Source of the DNA: Litorimonas sp963972195
GTDB lineage: Bacteria; Pseudomonadota; Alphaproteobacteria; Caulobacterales; Maricaulaceae
DNA: 64,000 nt
NCBI GenBank assembly: GCA_963972195.1
Contig: CAXATH010000006.1
Location: forward strand, 140,692 to 204,691
Reading direction: 5' to 3'
Below the pieces are notes generated by a model. It did not search any database. It saw nothing but the letters and a program-made list of their open reading frames with translations, and had not been told where the DNA came from. A program made the translations under genes and the position numbers. Shown here piece after piece: positions 32,974 to 41,069 of the stretch. How positions within the stretch are numbered: the stretch's first letter is position 1; each line of letters begins with the position of its first letter.

Positions 32974-33356
32974 TGCGTATATTCATCCTCCTTTTCTTTT
33001 TCTGGGCCATACCCGCTTTTGCGCAAACCCCTGACTCGTCATTGGCGACCGACCCCGCCTTGGAAAACCGGGCACGGGAAATTGGACAATCGCTGCGCTG
33101 CGTCGTCTGTCAGAACCAGTCTATTGATGAAAGCGACGCCCCGCTCGCTCAGGATATGCGCAAACTCGTACGCGAAAGACTCAAAGCCGGCGACAGCAAC
33201 GAAGAGATAATTAATTTCATGCGCGAAAAATACGGCGACTTTGTCCTTTTGAAACCCCCTGTTCAATCCAATACCTATTTGCTCTGGGCTCTTCCCTTCT
33301 TTCTATTGCTCGGCGGACTGATCTGGTTTGTCCGTGCCGGGAGACGTCCGGCATGA
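32973..33356 (+). CDS. ccmH: Cytochrome c maturation protein CcmH (CycL)
   Basis: 127 residues: a signal/anchor MRIFILLFFFWAIPAFA, a periplasmic three-helix domain with the redox motif LRCVVCQNQSI (C43, C46), and a C-terminal TM helix (about 103-120). It takes part in thioreduction of apocytochrome c with CcmG and docks to CcmF and CcmI. This is the short alphaproteobacterial form, without the C-terminal TPR part found in E. coli CcmH. It overlaps ccmG by 1 bp and the next gene by 4 bp. Confidence 0.97.
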   Translation: MRIFILLFFFWAIPAFAQTPDSSLATDPALENRAREIGQSLRCVVCQNQSIDESDAPLAQDMRKLVRERLKAGDSNEEIINFMREKYGDFVLLKPPVQSNTYLLWALPFFLLLGGLIWFVRAGRRPA

Positions 33357-33772
33357 TGATCTGGCTCATACTACTTATTATCAGCTTGGGGACGGCCCTG
33401 GCTTTGATTGGCCCTCTCAGCGCTGCCGGTAAGAAACCTACGATCACTCTTTCGTTAATTTTGAGCATCCTTATTTCTTCTCTGGGACTCTACGCGATAT
33501 TAGGCACGCCCGTTCCGCCGCCTCCGGCCGCCATGGAGACTCCTGATATTAACGCCATGGTCGAGGGCCTCGCGGAGCGTCTGGAAGCCAATCCCGACGA
33601 TCCGCAAGGCTGGGCTCGACTTATCCGCTCGCGCATCGTGATGGGAGACACCCAAGCTTTGATCCGGGATCACAAAGCAATGAGCGCCTATTTCGCTGAT
33701 CAGCCGGACATAATCACAGAAATAAACCAACGCAGCGGATTTGACGAATTGGCCGCGTCTCTGGACGAGTAA
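33353..33772 (+). CDS. Short CcmI/CycH-like protein
   Basis: 139 residues: two N-terminal TM segments (about 3-20 and 30-50), a Pro-rich linker (GTPVPPPPAAMETP) and one TPR-like segment, GLAERLEANPDDPQGWARLI, the motif with which CcmI TPR repeats begin. Position at the end of ccmFGH supports a CcmI role (holding apocytochrome c for heme ligation), but the family usually has over 300 residues and several TPRs, so this is a minimal or truncated form. The frame ends cleanly with no sign of frameshift. It overlaps ccmH by 4 bp. Confidence 0.75.
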   Translation: MMIWLILLIISLGTALALIGPLSAAGKKPTITLSLILSILISSLGLYAILGTPVPPPPAAMETPDINAMVEGLAERLEANPDDPQGWARLIRSRIVMGDTQALIRDHKAMSAYFADQPDIITEINQRSGFDELAASLDE

Positions 33773-33818
33773 TACGCCTTTTTTCACGACATCCCAAGAT
33801 CAATAGTATCTAAATTGA

Positions 33819-33988
33819 CGGCCAAATAATCCCAAACGGCCGATATTCCGATCCATGTCAATCGGAACCTTAAAATCCGTAAATCGTAATGGTTTCTACG
33901 CCGCTTCAGAACAGCCTTCCCCGCTGGAAGCCAGGCGTAACAGCGTGTGGGCGCTGGGAAGGGAAAGAGAGTTCAAACTCTTTTTCCC
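33819..33988 (+). ncRNA. Candidate structured RNA (four hairpins) in a 609-bp gene-poor gap
   Basis: The gap 33773-34381 holds no convincing protein gene. Its first third contains strong inverted repeats: CGGCC/GGCCG (33819-33842); TTCCGAT/ATCGGAA (33846-33867); an outer stem CCTTCCC/GGGAAGG (33915-33962) enclosing CGCTG/CAGCG; and a 12-bp hairpin (33961-33988, one G-U pair, loop TCAA) followed by a pyrimidine run that could terminate. CAGCG (33941-33945) can pair with CGCTG either at 33922-33926 or at 33952-33956, so two folds compete. A 54-codon frame (33855-34019) also crosses the region; the start would lie in the second hairpin loop. It does not match 4.5S RNA or the cobalamin motif as I know them. 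Strand and class are uncertain. Confidence 0.4.
33943..33955. repeat. 13-bp direct repeat, copy 1 (copy 2 at 34079-34091)
   Basis: GCGTGTGGGCGCT is found at 33943-33955 and again, identical, at 34079-34091. Copy 1 lies in the inner stem of the candidate RNA. The remaining DNA to 34381 is AT-rich and shows nothing else I can identify except a weak inverted repeat TTAAGCC/GGCTTAA near 34351-34377. Confidence 0.5.
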
Positions 33989-34381
33989 TTCTTCGTCCAT
34001 AGTCAAAAAAGAAACATGATGGGGATAAAATGTCCTCCTATAGTTGCAGTCAGATCGAAACAGCTTGTCAGATTGGTCGCGTGTGGGCGCTAATTAACCT
34101 TTCAGACAACCTATTATCTAAAAGAACTATAGAAGGACGTAATCAATAAATCGCGCCAGGGGCATTCACATTATCGCAAGTTAACTCATATGAGATTACA
34201 ACTGCACTTCGTCGTATCAGGGACAGTGCTGTTATGAATACGAAACCTCTGCCCAGATTTCGCCCAGAAACTTTTGCAATACATCGATTAATTCGGATAA
34301 ATATCTAACGAGCCTTGCGACATTTCAGCGGCAGAGTTTCAAGTTTAATGTTTAAGCCGTAATTTTAAATTGGCTTAATGA

Positions 34382-34457
34382 TGGTGCCGCATGGGTGACT
34401 CGAACACCCGACCCCCACATTACGAATGTGATGCTCTACCAACTGAGCTAATGCGGC
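34382..34457 (-). tRNA. tRNA-Thr (anticodon CGT)
   Basis: A 76-nt cloverleaf on the minus strand: acceptor stem GCCGCAT/ATGCGGC, D arm GCTC-AGTTGGTA-GAGC, anticodon stem CACA/TGTG with seven-base loop TTCGTAA (anticodon CGT, plus-strand 34422-34424), T arm GGGTG-TTCGAGT-CACCC and an encoded 3' CCA. It reads ACG codons. It is a substrate class for the t6A system whose genes tsaE and tsaD are in this window. Confidence 0.97.
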
Positions 34458-34528
34458 CTGGCAGGATTTTATCTCTAGCTGATAAAAAACTCAAGATTGA
34501 CTGAGCTAAAACGAGAAGGTTCATTTAG

Positions 34529-36043
34529 CTATTTGGGCTTGTCCAATAAGCTATCAAGTCGTCTGGACAGGTCTTTCTTGCCATCCCCATCCGGGCCAAG
34601 GGTCTGAACTGACCCCTCTTGAGAAACATCATCAAAGTCGCGTCTGACGACAGCTTCTGCCTCCAAGGGTAATGGTTCTGGCAGTCCGGGACGGCGGCGC
34701 GGCGCACCGGCTTCATGGCGCGGATGGATTAGTTCCCCCGTCTCGCCAAAGCTAAATGTCAGGCGGCGCCAATCCGCATCCGAATAATCAAAAGCGTCCC
34801 CTTCGGGGTCAAGATCCGACCAATCTGCTTCGAGCGGAGCTGTCGCGGCGCGTTCATACCAGAGACGTGCATCCGACATATTGCCGAGTTTTTCTTCGAT
34901 TTGCCCCGCGAGTTGGCAGAGCCTGGCCGTTGGCGTTTCAGAGTCGGAGTCTAGATTTAAATAAGGCGCCAAAATAGACAGAGCCGCCACGCCGTCTCCG
35001 GCTTTCAGCTTCTCTTCAGCGTCCAGCATGTGCGACTCCCGGTGGCTCGGATTTGCCTTGAGCAGCGCTTCGATACGCTTAGCTCTGTTCTTCGGTGTAT
35101 CAGTTTCAATGATATCCTGTAGCGCAATCGCCAAAGCCGGATGCGGCTGTTTAGCCCAAGCTTTTTCAATCAAAGAGATACCCTTTTTCCTGTCCCCCGT
35201 AAGGTTCAGCAGGTTCGCCGCCAGCGCGACGGCAGGCGCAAACTCAGGCGTTTCACTGGCTGCGCGGCTGGCCATATCCGTGGCGAGCTGAGTCTGACCT
35301 GTCCCGCGAATATAGTCCGCCTCTGCGCTGAGTAGCACCGCCCGGCGGCGACGGGCCACCTCTTTGTCTATATGTTTACGCCTCTCACCCATTTCGAGCG
35401 TGTTAGCGGCTTCATTCCATCGATAATCTGCCATTTGCGCCTGAAACAAAACTTCAAATGCCCAGCGGGCATTCTTGTTGTCGGCATAGGCGATTTGCGC
35501 CTGCTCTATAGCGCCGTCCAAATCGCCGCAGGCGAGAAGATTGCGAGCGAGGCCGTGTTGACCCGTCGCGCGGGCTTTGTCGGAACTTAAAAGGGCCGTA
35601 TATTGCGCCACGGCTTCTGCTTGGTCGCCAGAAGCTTCGGCCGCTTGCGCGCTTACGATGCGGCCAAGGTCTTCAGAGCCAATGAGATTCCGCGCCTTTT
35701 CGGCTTTTTTTCGGGCTTTAACGGAGTCTCCATCCGCCCCGGCCAGCAGCGCATCTTCCATGGCGTCCAAAGCCTGATTCCGGCGGCGCAGACCGACGCC
35801 GGAGCGAATACGGGACGGCAGACGCCATAGCCATGTCAGAAGAGTCCAAGCGAGAAGAGTGAAAACGACGGTCGCTGTCACAAAGACGATAACGGCCTGC
35901 CATGTCAGGGTAATCGGGCTAAACTGAAAGAGCCCTGCCTCAGCTGTGGACGTCATCGTCAAGACAGCATCATCGCCAACATACAGCAAAAACCCGGCCA
36001 GCACGGCGATAAAGAGAAGAATGGCAATTACATATTTTGTCAT
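34529..36043 (-). CDS. hemY: HemY-type TPR membrane protein
   Basis: 504 residues. Two N-terminal TM helices (about 4-22 and 45-70) flank a short loop, the HemY_N domain, and are followed by a long TPR-rich helical region (about 90-420) and an acidic/Pro-rich tail. This is the proteobacterial 'HemY' of hem operons, not the protoporphyrinogen oxidase of Bacillus; its role is unclear and may involve organising heme enzymes or envelope assembly. Last gene of hemC-hemD-mic60-hemY, 20 bp after mic60. Start ATG at 36043. Confidence 0.92.
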   Translation of the reverse strand: MTKYVIAILLFIAVLAGFLLYVGDDAVLTMTSTAEAGLFQFSPITLTWQAVIVFVTATVVFTLLAWTLLTWLWRLPSRIRSGVGLRRRNQALDAMEDALLAGADGDSVKARKKAEKARNLIGSEDLGRIVSAQAAEASGDQAEAVAQYTALLSSDKARATGQHGLARNLLACGDLDGAIEQAQIAYADNKNARWAFEVLFQAQMADYRWNEAANTLEMGERRKHIDKEVARRRRAVLLSAEADYIRGTGQTQLATDMASRAASETPEFAPAVALAANLLNLTGDRKKGISLIEKAWAKQPHPALAIALQDIIETDTPKNRAKRIEALLKANPSHRESHMLDAEEKLKAGDGVAALSILAPYLNLDSDSETPTARLCQLAGQIEEKLGNMSDARLWYERAATAPLEADWSDLDPEGDAFDYSDADWRRLTFSFGETGELIHPRHEAGAPRRRPGLPEPLPLEAEAVVRRDFDDVSQEGSVQTLGPDGDGKKDLSRRLDSLLDKPK

Positions 36044-36063
36044 AATTTTCGTATCCGTTTAGA

Positions 36064-36978
36064 TCACTGTAAACGTTCTGCGGCGTCGCGCCAGTCCTGA
36101 CCTGCCGAGCGAATGTCGGAGGGCAGACGGTCAAAAGTTTTAATCGCTGTGTAGATATCACCTTTTTCATAGGCGGTTTCTATTTTTTCGATCAGGTTTT
36201 TAGGATTATCCGGACTATCAACACTAACATGTTTGTTCAGCGTGCGGCTCAAAAACCCTTGGGACTCGGCTCGGTTTCTGGCCGCGTTCAAAAGTGCCTG
36301 TTTCGGAAATTTGGGCCCAATAGACTTTACATCATCAGTTTCGGGTTGAACGATTTTGGGTTGCGCCTCACGTGCCTCCAGGTCTCCTTCAAGCGATTCA
36401 ATTTGGGCGTTGAGGCCTACTATCTGGTCCTCTAATGCTACGGTTTTCGAGTTTAGGTTTGCAATCTGTGAGTCTATTTCATTCGTTTCGGGCCAATTAA
36501 ATCCATCGCTTTGAGCGGCTTTCAAAGCGCTGAGCGTTTCGGGATCGATGCCCGGCAAACTGGGGGCCGGCGCATTTTCGAGCGTTTGGAGACGCTCTTC
36601 AATTCCCGTGATGAAAGACTGAATATCAGTTTCTGAACTTGCTTGCGACAGCCGGGTTTCCAGGCCCGATAGCTCTTGGCGGATGTCGTCAATTTTAGCT
36701 TGCGTTTTGGTCTCAAGCTGCCCCACATCTTGCTGAACGGCGGCGCGCAGCTCATCCGCATTGGTCGGCGGAAAGAGATAATGTGTTCCATAGGCCCCGC
36801 CGATAGCGCCCCCTACAGCCCCCAGGAGAGCGGCCAATAAAGATAGTCCCAGAACCGGAATCAGACCCAATCCTTTTCTGTCTTGAACCACCTCTTCCTC
36901 AAGAACGGAATCCGGGCCCTCTTCAGGGCCGAAAGTGTCTATCGTCTCTTCTGATTCAAATTTTTCAGACTCTGTCAT
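36064..36978 (-). CDS. Alphaproteobacterial mitofilin Mic60
   Basis: 304 residues: a short acidic cytoplasmic tail, one Gly/Ala-rich TM helix (about 40-65, with AALLGAVGGAIGGAYG), a long coiled coil (about 75-215) and a C-terminal mitofilin signature with TAYEKGDIYTAIKTFDRLP and WRDAAERLQ. This is the layout of Mic60, the cristae-junction protein of mitochondria, whose bacterial counterpart lies in the heme operon of alphaproteobacteria and shapes inner membranes. A GTG at 36981 is possible, but the ATG at 36978 is used here. It lies between hemD (10 bp) and hemY (20 bp). Confidence 0.85.
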   Translation of the reverse strand: MTESEKFESEETIDTFGPEEGPDSVLEEEVVQDRKGLGLIPVLGLSLLAALLGAVGGAIGGAYGTHYLFPPTNADELRAAVQQDVGQLETKTQAKIDDIRQELSGLETRLSQASSETDIQSFITGIEERLQTLENAPAPSLPGIDPETLSALKAAQSDGFNWPETNEIDSQIANLNSKTVALEDQIVGLNAQIESLEGDLEAREAQPKIVQPETDDVKSIGPKFPKQALLNAARNRAESQGFLSRTLNKHVSVDSPDNPKNLIEKIETAYEKGDIYTAIKTFDRLPSDIRSAGQDWRDAAERLQ

Positions 36979-36988
36979 CACTTCGTCT

Positions 36989-37693
36989 CTATCCTTGTTC
37001 GCCTGAAAAATGGGATCGCAGGACTTTCACCATAGCGGCTTGATCCGGCGTGTCTGCTATTAAACGGCCCGCCAAACTCAACGGTTCCAAAAGCGCGTCA
37101 GTTGCCTCACTGATGGAAAGCGCAGTGATATGCGAGACGGCTTCCTCTTTGACTAAGTCAGAAAAGGCCAAGGCCCCTCGCGGCGAATAAAGAGCGACAT
37201 ATTTAACTCCGCCGAGATTGACATCCGTCTGATCAACCGGCGACGCAGAATAATAGATCGCACGTTCAATCTTGTACCCGGCTTCAGATAATTGCTCGGC
37301 GAGGCGTCCCTTCACATGTTCGCCGCAGCAATGCCGCAGGGTTTGAGAGCGGGGCACCGTTTTTAAAACAAGTTTTACGACGTCCTGAGCGTCGCCCTCA
37401 GCAGACCTTACATGCACAAACCCCACTTTTCGCGCCAACTCGGCCGTAGCGTTGCCGACACAAAAAACTTGGTTAGCGCGCTTGCTGCACGTCTCCGCAA
37501 AGGCGCTAACGCCATTTCGGGACGTGAAGATCAATAAGGCTCTGCTGTCAGGCGAGGTAGGCGGAGGCGTGATGCGGGAAATCTGCAAAACCGGGGAGAT
37601 AATCGGCTCTAACGCTAAATCAGCATAGTCTTTCGCCGTGTCCCTCGCGCGCGGTAAGCTTTGCGTGATCCATATTTTGGGGCGGCTATTCAT
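36989..37693 (-). CDS. hemD: Uroporphyrinogen-III synthase HemD
   Basis: 234 residues with the two-domain HemD fold. Recognisable segments are WITQSLPRARDTAKDYADL, LLIFTSRNGVSAFAE, VFCVGNATAELARKVGF and, near the end, YSPRGALAFSDL. It cyclises hydroxymethylbilane with inversion of ring D to give uroporphyrinogen III, the first macrocycle of heme, siroheme and B12. The sequence family is weakly conserved, so the call leans on the overlap (8 bp) with hemC. Start ATG at 37693. Confidence 0.9.
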   Translation of the reverse strand: MNSRPKIWITQSLPRARDTAKDYADLALEPIISPVLQISRITPPPTSPDSRALLIFTSRNGVSAFAETCSKRANQVFCVGNATAELARKVGFVHVRSAEGDAQDVVKLVLKTVPRSQTLRHCCGEHVKGRLAEQLSEAGYKIERAIYYSASPVDQTDVNLGGVKYVALYSPRGALAFSDLVKEEAVSHITALSISEATDALLEPLSLAGRLIADTPDQAAMVKVLRSHFSGEQG

Positions 37694-38615
37694 CCCAGTC
37701 TATGTGCTGACCCGCGGCCTTACGCACGGTTTGCCCTAAGCCGTAGCCAAGATCATAAGCTTCTATGGAATTGGACAACGCGGCGGTATCCTCATTGCCA
37801 AATCGGGCGGAGCCGTCTTTGGCGACGACTTCACCTTTGAAATTCATGAGTTTTCCGTCCCAGACAGCGAGCGCCGCAATGGGGGTCCGGCAAGAGCCGT
37901 CCAGCGCGCGAAGGAAAGCCCGCTCGGCCGTGATGCATAGCTCGGAGGCTTTGCAATTAAGCGGTTTGATCAGCCCTTCGGCGTCTTTGTCAGATTTACG
38001 GATTTCAATGCCGATGGCGCCTTGTGCGGGAGCGGGGAGCATGCGTTCAGTGGAAATGGCTTCGGTAATGGCGTCTTCTTGTTCTAGTCGTTTCAGACCT
38101 GCACACGCCAGGAATGTCGCGTCACACACTTCATCCGAGAGCTTCTGCAGACGCGTCCCCACATTGCCTCGCAAAAGACAGTATTGAATATCCGGTCTCA
38201 TGGCCGAGAGCTGCGCGCGCCGGCGGATAGAGGCTGATCCGACCAAAGCGCCCTCTGGCAAATCGTCGAGCTTGGCGTATTTTTTAGAAATAAAGGCGTC
38301 GCGGGGGTCTTCGCGCGAGAGAATGGCGGAAATTTCCAAACTTTCCTGTCCCACTGTCGGCACGTCTTTCATGGAATGAACCGCGATATCAATGTCCCCA
38401 GACATAAGAGCCTCTTCCAATTCCTTGGTGAACAGACCTTTGCCGCCGAAATCGCGCAAATGCCCCTTAAGGCGATCACCGGACGTTTTGAGAATTCGCA
38501 CCGGAAAATCCTGCGCCGGGCGGCCTGACGTCTCCGCCAAAAGACGCTGCACCAAATGCGCCTGATACAGCGCTAGCGGAGATCCCCGCGTTCCGATTGT
38601 TAGTCCATGTTGCAT
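37686..38615 (-). CDS. hemC: Porphobilinogen deaminase HemC
   Basis: Polymerises four porphobilinogens to hydroxymethylbilane. 309 residues, typical. The N-terminus has IGTRGSPLALYQAHLVQ; the dipyrromethane cofactor attaches to C242 in LDGSCRTPIAA; the catalytic Asp lies in IDIAVHSMKDVP, and RLPAPAQ-type substrate residues appear as RMLPAPAQGAIGIE. First gene of the minus-strand heme operon; its ATG at 38615 is only 29 bp from the divergent tsaD start, so the two promoters must overlap. This divergent hemC/tsaD arrangement is widely conserved. Confidence 0.98.
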   Translation of the reverse strand: MQHGLTIGTRGSPLALYQAHLVQRLLAETSGRPAQDFPVRILKTSGDRLKGHLRDFGGKGLFTKELEEALMSGDIDIAVHSMKDVPTVGQESLEISAILSREDPRDAFISKKYAKLDDLPEGALVGSASIRRRAQLSAMRPDIQYCLLRGNVGTRLQKLSDEVCDATFLACAGLKRLEQEDAITEAISTERMLPAPAQGAIGIEIRKSDKDAEGLIKPLNCKASELCITAERAFLRALDGSCRTPIAALAVWDGKLMNFKGEVVAKDGSARFGNEDTAALSNSIEAYDLGYGLGQTVRKAAGQHIDWDE

Positions 38616-38644
38616 CGAGGCACGACTAACCTTATCCAGCTTGT

Positions 38645-39772
38645 GTGACCACTAATTTTTCAGATGAAACTCTTCGCAGCGGCCAAGACCTCCTTGTTTT
38701 GGCCATCGAATCGAGCTGCGATGAAACGGCAGCCTCCGTCCTGCGCTATCGGGGCGAGGACGATATTGAGATCCTCAGCTCTATCATTGCCAGTCAGGAC
38801 GAGGCTCATGCCCCCTTTGGCGGCGTCGTGCCGGAAATTGCTGCCAGAGCGCATATGCAGAAAATCGACGGCATCGTTGAACAGGCCATAGACGTTTCGG
38901 GAATGAGTTATGAGTCGCTCTCCGGCGTCGCCGCGACTTCTGGGCCGGGCCTCATAGGCGGCGTCATTTCCGGCTTGCTCGCGGCCAAGGGTCTCGCCCT
39001 TGCGCTCGATAAACCCCTTTTGGCGGTGAATCATCTGGAAGGGCACGCCCTCTCGCCTCGTCTGGCGGAGCCCTGCCCTTTCCCCTATCTGCTCTTGCTC
39101 GTCTCGGGCGGCCATACGCAGCTCCTCTCGGTGAACGGCCTTGGCGACTATACCCGTCTCGGCAGCACTGTGGACGACGCGGCGGGGGAAGCCTTTGATA
39201 AATCCGCCAAGGTTATGGGGCTCGGTTTTCCCGGCGGGCCGAATGTGGAAAAATGGGCCGCGAAAGGCGATCCCAAATCCGTCAAACTGCCTCGTCCTTT
39301 TAAGGGCCGAGACCATGCCGACTTCTCCTTTGCAGGACTTAAAACAGCCGTCGCCCGCGCTTGGGAAGCAAGCGAGCAAACCGACAACGCCAAAGCTGAT
39401 ATTTCCGCTAGCTTCCAACGGGCTGTCTCTGACGTTCTGGCCGAACGCACAGGCATGGCCATGGCCATGTTCAAAGACATGCACGGGGATAACGCAAAAC
39501 GTTTCGTCGTCGCCGGAGGCGTTGCTGCGAACAAAGCGCTTCGGGAACGATTAACCCAGCTGGCGACTTCTAAGGGTATGAGCTTTTTCGCCCCGCCCCT
39601 GAAATTCTGCACAGATAATGCCGCCATGATCGCTTTGGCAGGAGCCGCAAAACTCGCCGCCGGTCAGACAGACGAGCTTGGCGTAAAAGCGCGCCCGCGC
39701 TGGCCTCTCGACAATGCGGCCGCAAAAGCAAATCCCGCCAGCGGATTTGGCAAGAAAGGCCCTAAATCATGA
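38645..39772 (+). CDS. tsaD: tRNA t6A37 threonylcarbamoyltransferase TsaD
   Basis: Transfers the threonylcarbamoyl group to A37 of ANN-reading tRNAs, with TsaB and TsaE. 375 residues. The ASKHA ATPase core shows LAIESSCDETAAS, the metal-binding HAHM-type site in EIAARAHMQ, a second pair in NHLEGHALSP, LLVSGGHTQL and a C-terminal FVVAGGVAANKALRE. The GTG at 38645 gives 17 extra residues before the usual start of the fold; no ATG exists nearer. Divergent from hemC; overlaps gpsA by 4 bp. Confidence 0.97.
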   Translation: MTTNFSDETLRSGQDLLVLAIESSCDETAASVLRYRGEDDIEILSSIIASQDEAHAPFGGVVPEIAARAHMQKIDGIVEQAIDVSGMSYESLSGVAATSGPGLIGGVISGLLAAKGLALALDKPLLAVNHLEGHALSPRLAEPCPFPYLLLLVSGGHTQLLSVNGLGDYTRLGSTVDDAAGEAFDKSAKVMGLGFPGGPNVEKWAAKGDPKSVKLPRPFKGRDHADFSFAGLKTAVARAWEASEQTDNAKADISASFQRAVSDVLAERTGMAMAMFKDMHGDNAKRFVVAGGVAANKALRERLTQLATSKGMSFFAPPLKFCTDNAAMIALAGAAKLAAGQTDELGVKARPRWPLDNAAAKANPASGFGKKGPKS

Positions 39773-40773
39773 TGGATTATCAGAATTTCGGCGTAATCGG
39801 CGCCGGGGCCTGGGGCACGGCACTCGCGCAGAGCCTCGCCACAGGCGGACGCGACGTCACACTTTGGGCTTTCGAGAACGAATGCGTCGACTCAATCAAT
39901 AATGAAAATACCAATAAGCTGTATCTACCCGATGCCCGACTTTCCCCAAAAATCAAAGCGACCCAGGATCTGAAATCTCTGGCAGAGTGTGACGCTTTGC
40001 TCTCGGTTGTCCCGGCCCAGCATACAAGGCGCACATTGGCCGAGTTGAAAGGCGTTGACGCCCTCTACGGAAAACCCGTTATACTCTGCTCAAAGGGTAT
40101 CGAAATTAGCACACGTGAATTCATGTCCGACGTTTTGCAGGAAACCCTGCCGAATGTCGTTCCAGCCGTCCTCTCCGGTCCCAGCTTTGCGATTGACGTC
40201 GCCAAAGGCCTGCCTACGGCCGTGACCCTCGCTTGCGAAGATAAAGAAATTGGTGAAGCACTGGTTGAAGCTGTCGCCGCGCCGACTTTCCGCCCTTACC
40301 TGTCAACCGATGTGCTGGGCGCGGAAATTGGCGGCGCCGTTAAAAACGTGCTCGCCATTGCCTGCGGTATGGTTTTGGGCATGGAGCTAGGCCGATCTGC
40401 CCACGCCGCCATTATCGCGCGAGGCTTTGCCGAAATGCGCCGACTGGGAGTCGCTCTGGGGTGTGAGCCCGAAACACTAACAGGCCTTTGCGGACTTGGC
40501 GATCTGGTTCTGACCTGTTCGTCGGAGCAATCACGAAACATGTCCTGCGGCCTGGCCCTAGGACGGGGCGAGTCGCTTGATGATATTCTGGGCGCCCGCA
40601 ACAGCGTGACCGAAGGCGTGGCCTCGGCGCCTGCCTTGAAAGAAATGGCGGCGAAGCTGAATGTCGACATGCCCATTAGCGCGGTCGTTGCCGATATCCT
40701 CTCGGGCGATATGGATATTCAAAACGCGCTCATTACACTCTTGTCCCGCGTTCACAAAACGGAGGTCCTATGA
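39769..40773 (+). CDS. gpsA: NAD(P)H-dependent glycerol-3-phosphate dehydrogenase GpsA
   Basis: Reduces dihydroxyacetone phosphate to sn-glycerol-3-phosphate, the backbone for phospholipids. 334 residues with NAD-binding FGVIGAGAWGTALAQSLA, the substrate/catalytic segments ILCSKGIE, VLSGPSFAIDVAKGLPTAV and GGAVKNVLAIACGM (catalytic Lys), and GLCGLGDLVLTCSSEQSRN. Standard length. It overlaps tsaD and yciI by 4 bp each (ATGA), giving one transcript tsaD-gpsA-yciI. Confidence 0.98.
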   Translation: MMDYQNFGVIGAGAWGTALAQSLATGGRDVTLWAFENECVDSINNENTNKLYLPDARLSPKIKATQDLKSLAECDALLSVVPAQHTRRTLAELKGVDALYGKPVILCSKGIEISTREFMSDVLQETLPNVVPAVLSGPSFAIDVAKGLPTAVTLACEDKEIGEALVEAVAAPTFRPYLSTDVLGAEIGGAVKNVLAIACGMVLGMELGRSAHAAIIARGFAEMRRLGVALGCEPETLTGLCGLGDLVLTCSSEQSRNMSCGLALGRGESLDDILGARNSVTEGVASAPALKEMAAKLNVDMPISAVVADILSGDMDIQNALITLLSRVHKTEVL

Positions 40774-41069
40774 CCTATTTTCTTGTCTATACCGCTGACC
40801 GTCCGAATAGCATCCCGCTGCGGCAGGATAACCGAGACGCTCATATCAAATGGCTGCGCTCTGAGCCTGAGGTGACATTGCATATTGCGGGGCCATGGCT
40901 GGATGAGGATGGCGAAATGCGCGGCAGCCTGTTAATTGTCGAGGCAGAAACCAAGGAAACCGTAGAAGACTGGCTCGCGAAAGACCCTTACCGCAAGGCC
41001 GGATTAACGGCCAGCGTAACGGTCCAACCCTATAACTGGGTTATTGGCGGCCCGGACCAGCAGGCTTAG
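40770..41069 (+). CDS. YciI-family protein
   Basis: 99-residue ferredoxin-like (dimeric alpha/beta barrel) protein of the YciI family. The conserved His and Asp that form the putative active site are in DNRDAHIKWLR and AGPWLDEDGEMRG; the closing motif is VEDWLAKDPYRKAGL. In this family function is mostly unproven; the gene is regularly found behind gpsA in alphaproteobacteria. It overlaps gpsA by 4 bp and shares four bases with the end of the convergent regulator gene (41066-41069), so the two stop codons interlock. Confidence 0.9.
   Translation: MTYFLVYTADRPNSIPLRQDNRDAHIKWLRSEPEVTLHIAGPWLDEDGEMRGSLLIVEAETKETVEDWLAKDPYRKAGLTASVTVQPYNWVIGGPDQQA

Noticed and set aside
33900..33990. Cobalamin riboswitch suggested by GAAGCCAGG and GGGAAGG segments
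   Set aside because: The rest of the conserved B12-box layout and a downstream B12-related gene are missing.
33855..34019. 54-codon reading frame overlapping the candidate RNA, and a 39-codon frame at 34030
   Set aside because: No ribosome-binding site, the first ATG sits in a hairpin loop, and neither product resembles a known family; listed only as a finding about the repeat.
36979..36981. GTG start for mic60 one codon upstream
   Set aside because: ATG at 36978 is adjacent and the stronger start codon; the difference is one residue.
38660..39484. 274-codon open frame antisense to tsaD
   Set aside because: Shadow of the conserved tsaD frame; composition (His/Gly/Arg-rich) is typical of antisense readings.
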